Below, one piece after another: positions 27,501-34,769 of a stretch of 64,000 bases of DNA. This DNA comes from CAISIP01 sp038326025. GTDB lineage: Bacteria; Pseudomonadota; Gammaproteobacteria; Burkholderiales; Burkholderiaceae_C. A program made the translations under genes and the position numbers. The stretch spans positions 1 through 64,000 of the forward strand of contig JBBQJP010000009.1 of the NCBI GenBank assembly GCA_038326025.1, written 5' to 3'. The notes below the pieces were generated by a model. The model worked only from the letters and a program-made list of their open reading frames with translations. It was not told the DNA's origin and did not search any database. The first letter of the stretch is position 1. Every line of letters begins with the position of its first letter.

Positions 27501-29743
27501 AAGGGGTCTACCACGCAATCCATTCGCCACGTTCCGATCTGTTGCTGCGACCGGCTCCCGAACTGATCGGCAAACGCATTGCCGATGTGATGCCGGCCGA
27601 CGCCGCGCACACCATCATGAAAAGCCTGCATGATGCCTTTCTCCATGGTCACAGCATGGGGCAGCAGATCGAGCTCGAATTGGCGCACGGATCCGAATGT
27701 TTCGAACTGTCGATCACACACAAGGACACACCGGCCCATCAGTCACCCCGGTTCATCGTGTTGTCGCGCCATGTGACCGATCGCATCCTCACCTTGGAGG
27801 CGCTGCGCTCGAGCGAGGAGCTGATGCGCCAGATGGCCGATTCGGTGAGCCAGATGTTTTTCCTGGCTGACCTGCGGGAGTCGCGCTTTCTGTATGTCAG
27901 TTCGGCGGTCGAGCAAGTGCTCGACTGCAGCGCCGAAGCGCTGTACGCCGATCAATCTAAATGGCATCGCAACGTGCATCCACAGGACTGGCCCGCGACC
28001 CGCGAGGCCCTGCGTGGTCTCCCGCAGTCCGGCGCAATAGACATCCAGCTGCGGGTCACGGCCGCCGAAGATTCGGTGCGCTGGATCCAGATGCGCGCGT
28101 ATCCGGTGCTCAACGCACAAGGCGAACCCTACCGCTGCGCCGGCGTTGTGGAAGACATCACGCTGCGCAAGTCGCTCGAGATCCGGGAAGAACAAGAGCA
28201 GGGCATACTGAAATACCTTGCCGGCGACCGCCCCTTGCCGGAAATTCTCGAAAAATTCGTGCTCAGCTACGAGAGCCTGATGCCCGGCATGATGGGCTCG
28301 GTGCTGCTGCTCGATCCTGACGGACAACACCTGCACCACGGCGCAGCGCCGCATTTGCCGCCGGCGTATTGCGCCGCCATTGATGGGCGTGCGATCGGTC
28401 CGGCCGCCGGTTCATGCGGCACCGCCGCGTTCACCGGCGAGACCGTGATGACATCCGACATCCGTACCGATCCGCGTTGGGACGACTACCGCGATCTGGC
28501 GGCGCAGTTCGAACTGCGTGCCTGCTGGTCGGTTCCCATCAAGGGCATTCAAGGCCAGGTGCTCGGAACCTTTGCGTTTTACTTCAACCATGTCCGGGTA
28601 CCGCAGGCAGCCGAACGTCTGTCAGTCGAACACGGCGCCAATCTGGCCAGCCAGGCGATCGAGCGCCATATGGCCGTATTGGCGCTGCAGCGCAGCGAAG
28701 CCCGTTACCGCAACGTCGTGGAATGGTCGCCCGTGGGCATCGTGATCACTCAGGAAGGTCGAATCGTGTATTGCAATCCGGCCGTGCTCGAGATCCACGG
28801 GGCCACATCCATCCAGGACCTGCTGGGCGCACGGGTTGCCGATCGTGTGCACCCGGATGACTGGGCTTTGGTCGCGCATCTGAACCAGCAGGTGATGGAG
28901 CGCAACGAATCGACGGAGCAGGTCGAGATCCGCGCACTGCGACTGGACGGCAGTGTGATCGATCTGCAGGTCCGCGGCGCCCCGACTGCCTTCGACGGCG
29001 CGCCGGCGGTGCAGGTGGTCATGCTGGACGTGACGGCGCGCAAGGAGGCCGAGGCCGCGCTGCGCGCCAGTCGCCAGCAATTGCGCCTTCTGTCGGCCAG
29101 GGTTCTGTCTGCGCAGGAAACCGAGCGCCGGCGGGTGGCACACGAACTGCATGACGAGCTGGGCCAATCCCTGACAGCCATCAAGATCAATCTTCAATCG
29201 CAGAGCCTTGTCGACGGCGAGATGCCCACCCAACCGTATGCCGAGAATATCCGCATCGTGGAGCAGGCGCTGAAGCATGTGCGCCAACTGGCGCTGGCAC
29301 TGCGCCCGTCCATGCTCGACGACCTGGGACTGGTGTCGGCTCTGCGCTGGTTGACCGACCAGGTCAGCCAGCGCCAAAAGCTGCAGGTGCAACTGAAGGT
29401 ATCGAACACCGTCGGACGTCTGCCGCCTGACACCGAGACCGCCGTGTTCCGGATCGTGCAGGAGGCGTTGACCAACGTCGAGCGGCACGCCAGGGCCGAC
29501 ACGGTTCAGGTCAGTGTGGATATCGATGATGACGACGTGTTCATGGTGTGCATCATCGACAACGGCTGCGGCTTCGACGTGGGCGCCATGTTTGCGCATG
29601 CCAGCGCCGGCGCCAGCATGGGCGTTTTGGGCATGGACGAGCGCGCGACCCTGATCGGCGGTAGCTTGCACATTGCATCGAGCCCCGGGGTCGGCACCAC
29701 GGTCACACTGCGTTGCCCGCTGACGACCGGGGCCAGCGCCTGA
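24584..29743 (+). CDS. Giant membrane sensor histidine kinase: Cache, eight PAS, GAF, HisKA_3
   Basis: A 1,719-residue kinase. TM1 (about 15-37) and TM2 (about 290-313) bracket a ~250-residue periplasmic dCache-type sensor. Cytoplasmic PAS domains follow at roughly 325-450, 456-565, 569-690, 703-815, 821-940, 949-1065 and 1073-1195, then a GAF domain (1198-1366), an eighth PAS (1370-1490), a NarX/DegS-type dimerisation domain with phospho-acceptor His1523 in HELHDELGQSL, and an HATPase domain (about 1615-1715) with VFRIVQEALTNVERH. The output class fits the NarL-type response regulator just downstream. PAS-3 to PAS-5 differ enough to suggest different ligands. Confidence 0.93.
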   Translation: MRKPQRFAPWFRDKLLLSAVGIILSTAMLGAGLLAYLHDQTMREGERLTTAFAAVIDEQTSRTLQAIDLRLERLSHTLADIEQADGDGEAAKPHFQSALRASMDVLPFVDSLMLISADGKVRITSDPTLQEADLSDRDYVSTFKTRPGAGFLIGVPAVGRDGQWILPIARPASVNRQGTAGVLVAHLRISHFAQLWSSLILEADSTVGLLRSDGQMLLRSPIDGSALGRSFSQSPLFLQHLPSSPKGGYRIVSTIDGKVRYIGYRTLAQNPDLVVIVGRTIDAILAPWHRLALLLVGVWSAASLGLLLLSVRLARQSDRRKRAERVNAALAQRLSLASESAGLVLWEWDLANDSWDVTPTYYTTLGYPPRAGSVTRDQWEALVHPADLEMVTKQIANIKAQGKGAGQFEHLVRTRHADGDYRWMRSSGQVQSRDVDGRPTRLVGIRMDVTERVQAEQDRRQMVERISDALVTISADWRITHVNARAGALLGFSPAELIGQDVWAVFPDSGGFQFREVYERCMATQEPEQFEEHYAPANIWYESHIYPSPEGLSIYFRDITQRKLAEQALREAKEEAENLINGANVMVVGLDAQGHITIFNKMAQELTGYTLADLAGRNWFEVLVPRERYPQVHAEFERLSAGGLPTQFENPILTSIGEERVIAWQNSVLRDGDTITGILSFGLDVTLRRKAERELAESKEQFETLANYSLQGIALVRKSRFVYVNPAYCAIVGRSAAELMQFPVQHVLQRIHPNDRAASMERLQRSAAGEEVSALTELRIMRGDDQWRWIQVASRSITLGGEPALLGIALDVHDRHLAEDALRASEERFRSAFDSSGIGMGLTAMDGRWLQVNPSLCEIVGYTAEEMCQSTFMAITHPDDLVSDLSHMDDMLAGRRSHFAMEKRYLHRNGQPVWVNLTVALVRNTDGRPLYTVAQIENIDQRKKLENELRESQASLRATIDALPDLMFDIDLEGVYHAIHSPRSDLLLRPAPELIGKRIADVMPADAAHTIMKSLHDAFLHGHSMGQQIELELAHGSECFELSITHKDTPAHQSPRFIVLSRHVTDRILTLEALRSSEELMRQMADSVSQMFFLADLRESRFLYVSSAVEQVLDCSAEALYADQSKWHRNVHPQDWPATREALRGLPQSGAIDIQLRVTAAEDSVRWIQMRAYPVLNAQGEPYRCAGVVEDITLRKSLEIREEQEQGILKYLAGDRPLPEILEKFVLSYESLMPGMMGSVLLLDPDGQHLHHGAAPHLPPAYCAAIDGRAIGPAAGSCGTAAFTGETVMTSDIRTDPRWDDYRDLAAQFELRACWSVPIKGIQGQVLGTFAFYFNHVRVPQAAERLSVEHGANLASQAIERHMAVLALQRSEARYRNVVEWSPVGIVITQEGRIVYCNPAVLEIHGATSIQDLLGARVADRVHPDDWALVAHLNQQVMERNESTEQVEIRALRLDGSVIDLQVRGAPTAFDGAPAVQVVMLDVTARKEAEAALRASRQQLRLLSARVLSAQETERRRVAHELHDELGQSLTAIKINLQSQSLVDGEMPTQPYAENIRIVEQALKHVRQLALALRPSMLDDLGLVSALRWLTDQVSQRQKLQVQLKVSNTVGRLPPDTETAVFRIVQEALTNVERHARADTVQVSVDIDDDDVFMVCIIDNGCGFDVGAMFAHASAGASMGVLGMDERATLIGGSLHIASSPGVGTTVTLRCPLTTGASA

Positions 29744-29798
29744 GCGGGCAAAGACAGGCCGGACACCGGTTTACACTGATATTGTCGGAGGCGCTGCC

Positions 29799-29882
29799 AT
29801 GACGGTTGATGTTTTGATCCTTGAAGTTGATGCGCCCGGCACCGGGCGGGGCCATCGTTGCCCACTGGCACCTCTGGTATGA
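29799..29882 (+). CDS. Candidate 27-residue leader peptide coupled to the response regulator
   Basis: ATG at 29799 is preceded by GGAGG (29787-29791) with ideal 7-nt spacing. The frame runs 27 codons (MTVDVLILEVDAPGTGRG, then HRCPLAPLV) and its TGA overlaps the response-regulator ATG in ATGA. The regulator itself has no ribosome site, so translation of this short frame probably delivers ribosomes to it. Function as a peptide is unknown; it could simply be a coupling device. Confidence 0.5.
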   Translation: MTVDVLILEVDAPGTGRGHRCPLAPLV

Positions 29883-30532
29883 ATCCAGTCCGAATACTGC
29901 TGGCCGATGACCATACCCTGGTGCTGGCCGGCCTGCGCAAGCTGGTTGAATCGTTTGACGGCGTCACTGTCGTGGGCGAAGCCAGCAATGGTCTGGCACT
30001 CATCACACTGGCAGAGCAGCTCCAACCCGACCTGGTGCTGACCGACATTGCCATGCCGGGACTCAATGGCCTGGAGGCCACGGCCCGACTGGGCAAGTTG
30101 TTGCCAAAGGTCAAGGTGTTGATTCTTTCGATGCACCAGAGCGAGGAATACGTACGCCAGGCCCTGCGCAATGGCGCCAGCGCCTATCTGCTCAAGGACG
30201 CGGCGCCTGTCGAACTTGAACTGGGCATCCGGGCGGTGCTGCGCGGCGAAACCTATCTCAGCCCGGCGGTGTCGCGCGGGGTGGTGAGCGACTATGTACA
30301 GCGCCTGCGCGACGATCCGTCACCCGGTAGCGGTTTGACGCCCCGACAGACCGAAGTGCTGCAACTGATCGCCGAGGGTCAAAGCACCAAGGACATCGCG
30401 CGCCGCCTTGATCTGTCGGTCAAGACCGTCGAGACCCATCGCACGCAGCTGATGAAGCAGCTCGACATTCATGAAATAGCCGGTCTGGTGCGTTATGCCG
30501 TGCGGGTAGGCCTGGTCTCGCCAGAGACCTGA
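29879..30532 (+). CDS. NarL/FixJ-type response regulator
   Basis: A 217-residue two-domain regulator. The receiver (about 1-120) has the acidic pocket in LLADDHTLV, the phospho-acceptor Asp in DLVLTDIAMPGLNG and the Lys in AYLLKDAAP. The C-terminal LuxR-type helix-turn-helix spans LTPRQTEVLQLIAEG and DLSVKTVETHRTQLM. It follows the HisKA_3 kinase by 135 bp and is the expected phosphotransfer partner. ATG at 29879 is the start with family similarity; an upstream TTG at 29858 in the same frame is possible but also lacks a ribosome site. A strong hairpin follows the gene. Confidence 0.93.
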   Translation: MNPVRILLADDHTLVLAGLRKLVESFDGVTVVGEASNGLALITLAEQLQPDLVLTDIAMPGLNGLEATARLGKLLPKVKVLILSMHQSEEYVRQALRNGASAYLLKDAAPVELELGIRAVLRGETYLSPAVSRGVVSDYVQRLRDDPSPGSGLTPRQTEVLQLIAEGQSTKDIARRLDLSVKTVETHRTQLMKQLDIHEIAGLVRYAVRVGLVSPET

Positions 30533-30543
30533 CCCCCTGTTCC

Positions 30544-30564
30544 AGGCGCCCGCAACGGGCGCCT
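30544..30564 (+). terminator. Strong hairpin after the NarL-type regulator
   Basis: AGGCGCCCG and CGGGCGCCT form a perfect 9-bp stem around a CAA loop, 11 nt after the stop codon. It is followed by TGCAGC rather than a T-run. It should separate the kinase/regulator unit from the c-di-GMP genes, at least partly. Confidence 0.55.
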
Positions 30565-30760
30565 TGCAGCGCAAAACCTGCGTGCGCGGCCGCTTGACAG
30601 CCGGCCTCTCAGGTGTTTCCCCTGCCCGATTCAGGTATCCGCCCGATACCCCTGCGGCCGCTGCCGACCTACAGTCAATGGCATGTTCCCGTATACCGTC
30701 AGCGACAACCTGCGCAGCGCTTCGGCCGCCGAGCGCCCTCGCCCAACCCGCAAGGCCCCC

Positions 30761-31168
30761 ATGCCACTCAAGATCCTGCTTGTCGATGACAACGCCACCT
30801 ATGCCACCGCGGTCAGGCATTTTCTGGACCGGCTTCCCGGTGCGGTGGTAACCGGTCAGGCCGCGGACGGCAAATCCGCACTGATGCAGGTGCGTGAGAA
30901 CCCACCCGACGTCGTGTTGCTCGATATCGCCATGCCCGGCATGAATGGGCTGGAGCTGGCACGGGCGCTTCTGGAGTTGCCAAAACCACCGCGCATCATC
31001 TTCCTGTCCATGCACGACAACCAGGAATACCGCGCAGCGGCGCAGGCGCTGGGTGCTGACTTCGTCAGCAAGTCCGATTTCGTGGCCCAGCTGATGCCGA
31101 TGCTCAACCGTATGGCGCTGTCCTATGACGACAATCGCAACCCGACTTTTCCGGGTGACCTGCGATGA
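30761..31168 (+). CDS. Single-domain response regulator (CheY-like receiver)
   Basis: A lone receiver of 135 residues: acidic pocket in ILLVDDNATY, phospho-acceptor Asp in DVVLLDIAMPGMNGLE, Ser/Thr switch in IIFLSMHDN and Lys in DFVSKSDF. No output domain follows. An in-frame ATG at 30683 would add 26 residues without family similarity; the ATG used here has AAGG upstream. Its stop overlaps the start of the GGDEF/EAL gene by 4 bp, so it is made together with that protein and may relay phosphate within the locus. Confidence 0.88.
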   Translation: MPLKILLVDDNATYATAVRHFLDRLPGAVVTGQAADGKSALMQVRENPPDVVLLDIAMPGMNGLELARALLELPKPPRIIFLSMHDNQEYRAAAQALGADFVSKSDFVAQLMPMLNRMALSYDDNRNPTFPGDLR

Positions 31169-34100
31169 ACTTGCCGACACCGGCAAACAATTCCAGCGTC
31201 GAGCGCAATCCGGTCAGCCCCCCCTCCAACCACGCCCGTGTCCTCGCAGCCTTGCTGGTCGTGCACAGCGACAGCGAGGCAGCCGGCATGTTGATGGCGC
31301 TTCGCCGCGGCGGGTTCTCGGTGCGTCATATGCGGGTTTCGGACCAAGCCCATTTGCGTCAGGAACTCGCGCGCACGCCATGGGATGTCGTGATCACGGC
31401 GAATCGCTTGCCCTCTTGCCGCGGCGTTGACATATTGCGCGCCGTGCAGTCACTGAACACGCAATTGCCCGTGATCCTGGTCTATGGCGATGGCGGCGCG
31501 CCGTCCGCCATTGACGCCATCCGTGAAGGCGCGCATGACTGCATCCACAAGAACGAATTGGCGGATCAACTCGCACATTCGGTACGACGGCAACTCGACC
31601 AGCGACAGCAGCGTCTACTGGAGGTGCAATTCCGGACAGGTCCTGCGGTGGCTGCTGACCGAGCCCAACAGGCGATGGCGGTGTTGCCGATCGCAATCTA
31701 CGAGTGCGACGCCACCGGATGCATTCTGGGCTACAACCCGGCCGCGGCCGCATTGTGGGGTCGCGAGGCGCAGATTGGCCATGACATGTGGACTGGCGCC
31801 TGGCGCCAATACACACCAGACGGGCAGCCGGTGGCACCGGGGGATGGTCCCATGGCCATCTGTCTGCGCTCTGGCGACCCTGTCAACGGCGTCGAGACCC
31901 TGATCGAGCGGCCCGACAACACCCGGCGCCACGTCGCACAACACGTGCACCCATTGCGTGATGCAGACGGCCACCTGACCGGTGCCTACAATTTTCTGAT
32001 TGATCTGACCGAGCAACGCCGGGCCAGTGACCAGGCCAGGCTGGCGCGCAACGTGCTGGCCGCCGTGTCTCAAGGCGTGCTGATTTGCGGCGCCGACCGG
32101 CGCATCCTGTCGTCCAACCAGGCGTTTGTATCGCTGACGGGTTATGCCGAGGAAGACCTGGTCGGTTCATCCTGCGCAGTGTTGCAGGGGCCGGAAACCA
32201 GCGCGCAGACCATTGTGGACATGCAACGCGCGCTTCATGCCCAGGTGACCTTTCATGGTGACATCCTGAACTATCGCAAGGATGGATCCACGTTCTGGAA
32301 CCAGCTGACCATCGATCCGGTGCATGACGAACAAGGCCGGCTCACGCATTCTGTCGGCATCCTGCGCGACGTCACGGCGCAGCGCGCTGCGCAGGAAAAG
32401 ATCGACTGGCTGTCGCACTTCGACCCGCTGACGCAGTTGCCCAATCGCGAGCTGCTGGCGCTGCGCTGCGCGCAAGACCTGCGCCGGATGCAGCATGATG
32501 CCGGGTCGTTGACCATGATCGTGGTCGACATCGACCGGTTCAAGCTTGTCAATGAGATCCTCGGTTTTGCTGCCGGCAACGAGGTCATCAAGGAGTTTGC
32601 GCACCGGCTCACACGGGCCGTGCGGGCCCAGGACACGGTGGCGCGGCTGGGCGCTGACGAGTTCGCACTGCTGCTGCCGGGCGAGACACCGGAAGGTGCG
32701 AGCCAGGTGATCGAGCGCCTGCAAGCTTCATTGTCAGCACCATTCGAAGTGGGAGATCAGGTCGCCAGCGTTTGCGCCTCCGTCGGGGTTGCGATCCACC
32801 CGAACGACGGAGACGATTTCGAATCGCTGTTCAAGGCCGCACAGACGGCCATGCATCTGGCCAAAGCCAAAGGCGGCAACCAGCATCGGTTCCACAGCGC
32901 CGCGATGTCCGATGAGAGCAAAACGCGTCAGGTTATCGGCTCGGCGCTGCGTAGCGCGATCCAGCACAACGAGATGCACCTTGTCTACCAGCCTTTCGTC
33001 GATCTGCAATCCGGGCGCATTGTCGGCATGGAAGCCTTGCTGCGCTGGACCCATCCGGAACTGGGCGTCGTGTCCCCGGCCGTCTTCATTCCGGTGGCAG
33101 AGCAGTCCGGGCACATCGTTGCAATCGGAGCCTGGGTCTTGCGCCAGGCTTGTCTGGACATTACGCAATGGCGTGCCCAGGGATTGCACACCGTGCCGGT
33201 GTCCGTGAACCTTTCACCTTTGCAGTTTCGCGATCCGGGCCTGCTGGACAAAGTGCGCACCACGTTGCAGGAGTTCGCGATCGAATCAAGCCAGATCTGC
33301 CTGGAACTGACCGAGGGCGCCATCATGGATGACGTGGCCCAAAGTGAACTGACGATGCGCGCGTTCAAGGAGATGGGCGTGAGCTTGTCGCTGGATGACT
33401 TCGGCACCGGCTATTCGTCGCTGGGCTACCTCAAACGTTTCCCGTTCGAGAAAGTCAAGATCGACCAGTCCTTCGTGCGCGACATCAACACCAATAGCCA
33501 GGACGCCGTTATCGCCAGCGTGGTGATCTCGATGGCCCACGGGCTGGGCCTGCGCGTGATTGCCGAAGGCGTCGAAACCGAATCCCAGTGCGAATTCCTG
33601 CGCCGCAATGCCTGCGACGAGATCCAGGGGTATTTATTCTCCCGACCGATCCCCGCCCCCGCCATGGCCGACCTGCTGCAACAAGAGCGCCGCTTTCCGA
33701 CGCAACCGTCGCGGTTGCAGGTCCGGGAGCGCACGATGCTGCTGGTGGACAACGAACCCCAGGTCGTCGTTGCCCTCAAGCGTTTGCTGCGGCCCGACGG
33801 CTACCGTGTCCTGAGCGCCAGCAGCGGCCCGGAAGGACTCGCCATGCTTGCCGGCCATCCGGTGGACATCATCGTCGCGGACCAGTGCATGACGGGCATG
33901 ACGATTGTGCAGTTCCTGCGCGAGGTCAAATCGCTGCATCCGGCATCAATCCGCATTGTGTTGTCCAGCCACACCGGGATGCCGTCGATGACCGAAGCCG
34001 TCGATGACGGTTCCGTCTATTGCGTCCTGACCAAACCCTGGGACGACGGGCAGCTGCGCGGCTTCATCGAACAGGCGTTCCGGCACAAGAGTTTGGCCGA

Positions 34101-34539
34101 CGAGAACGACCAGCTCAGCCTGAAGATATTGACGGCCACCCAGGAGTTGACCCGCAGCAAACGGCATCTACGGGAGGTACTTGCGCACCAGCAGCGTGTT
34201 TTGGAGCGTGGCGCGCACAACCCGGACGTGCCGCGTGAGGCGTTGATGTCTCTGGCCTTGCCCGTACTTGCCATCGACGACGAAGGTGTCATTTCATTTG
34301 CCAATGCCCGGGCCGAAGACATGTTCGGTACGGAACAACCTTTGTTGTCGCAGCCTGCGGCCGAGCGCCTGCCCCGGTTGCACGCTTTGGTAGGGCACGG
34401 GCAGACCAGCGGGCCGATCGGCTACAAGGGTCCGGATGGCAACGGCTATAAGGTTCAGCAGCAGATCATGGGCCACATCTCACAGTCGCGCGGAACCGTG
34501 ATCACCTTCACACCGACAGGCGAGGCGACAACGGCTTGA
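31165..34539 (+). CDS. Cyclic-di-GMP protein REC-PAS-PAS-GGDEF-EAL-REC-PAS
   Basis: A 1,124-residue multidomain protein. Domain 1 (26-142) is a receiver-like fold whose phospho-acceptor position is Ala (VVITANRLP), a pseudo-receiver. PAS domains lie at about 167-288 and 296-411. The GGDEF domain (414-580) reads GADEF, so cyclase activity is doubtful. The EAL domain (591-839) looks competent: EAL at 623-625, ELTEGAIM, LDDFGTGYSS and AEGVETE are all present, predicting c-di-GMP phosphodiesterase activity. A second, intact-looking receiver (856-976, Asp in IIVADQCMTG, Lys in LTKPWDD) and a short PAS-like tail follow. Confidence 0.9.
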   Translation: MNLPTPANNSSVERNPVSPPSNHARVLAALLVVHSDSEAAGMLMALRRGGFSVRHMRVSDQAHLRQELARTPWDVVITANRLPSCRGVDILRAVQSLNTQLPVILVYGDGGAPSAIDAIREGAHDCIHKNELADQLAHSVRRQLDQRQQRLLEVQFRTGPAVAADRAQQAMAVLPIAIYECDATGCILGYNPAAAALWGREAQIGHDMWTGAWRQYTPDGQPVAPGDGPMAICLRSGDPVNGVETLIERPDNTRRHVAQHVHPLRDADGHLTGAYNFLIDLTEQRRASDQARLARNVLAAVSQGVLICGADRRILSSNQAFVSLTGYAEEDLVGSSCAVLQGPETSAQTIVDMQRALHAQVTFHGDILNYRKDGSTFWNQLTIDPVHDEQGRLTHSVGILRDVTAQRAAQEKIDWLSHFDPLTQLPNRELLALRCAQDLRRMQHDAGSLTMIVVDIDRFKLVNEILGFAAGNEVIKEFAHRLTRAVRAQDTVARLGADEFALLLPGETPEGASQVIERLQASLSAPFEVGDQVASVCASVGVAIHPNDGDDFESLFKAAQTAMHLAKAKGGNQHRFHSAAMSDESKTRQVIGSALRSAIQHNEMHLVYQPFVDLQSGRIVGMEALLRWTHPELGVVSPAVFIPVAEQSGHIVAIGAWVLRQACLDITQWRAQGLHTVPVSVNLSPLQFRDPGLLDKVRTTLQEFAIESSQICLELTEGAIMDDVAQSELTMRAFKEMGVSLSLDDFGTGYSSLGYLKRFPFEKVKIDQSFVRDINTNSQDAVIASVVISMAHGLGLRVIAEGVETESQCEFLRRNACDEIQGYLFSRPIPAPAMADLLQQERRFPTQPSRLQVRERTMLLVDNEPQVVVALKRLLRPDGYRVLSASSGPEGLAMLAGHPVDIIVADQCMTGMTIVQFLREVKSLHPASIRIVLSSHTGMPSMTEAVDDGSVYCVLTKPWDDGQLRGFIEQAFRHKSLADENDQLSLKILTATQELTRSKRHLREVLAHQQRVLERGAHNPDVPREALMSLALPVLAIDDEGVISFANARAEDMFGTEQPLLSQPAAERLPRLHALVGHGQTSGPIGYKGPDGNGYKVQQQIMGHISQSRGTVITFTPTGEATTA

Positions 34540-34618
34540 AGACCCTTGTGTGGAGCACACCGCCATGAATCCCGTCCCCGCCCCATTGACGCTCGAACGT
34601 CTACCCGGCAATAACAAC

Positions 34619-34646
34619 AGGCTGCGCGCGCTGGCGTGCGCAGCCT
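34619..34646 (+). terminator. Hairpin in the gap after the GGDEF/EAL gene
   Basis: AGGCTGCGC and GCGCAGCCT form a 9-bp stem around a 10-nt loop, 80 nt after the upstream stop. No T-run. The rest of the 230-bp gap (34540-34769) shows no gene I can support. Confidence 0.35.
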
Positions 34647-34769
34647 GGCGACGCTTGCGTCGGCGCGAAGGCGATATGCGCACCGGCTTTACCCAGGCCG
34701 ACGAAGCACCTATATTGGCAGCGGATGTCCTACATAGTGGCTGTCCCGTGAAACGAAACGCCAGCCGTA

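Noticed and set aside
24584..29743. The eight PAS domains as a DNA tandem repeat or CRISPR-like array
   Set aside because: The PAS segments are diverged at nucleotide level and have no constant repeat unit; no CRISPR-like repeats occur anywhere in the window.
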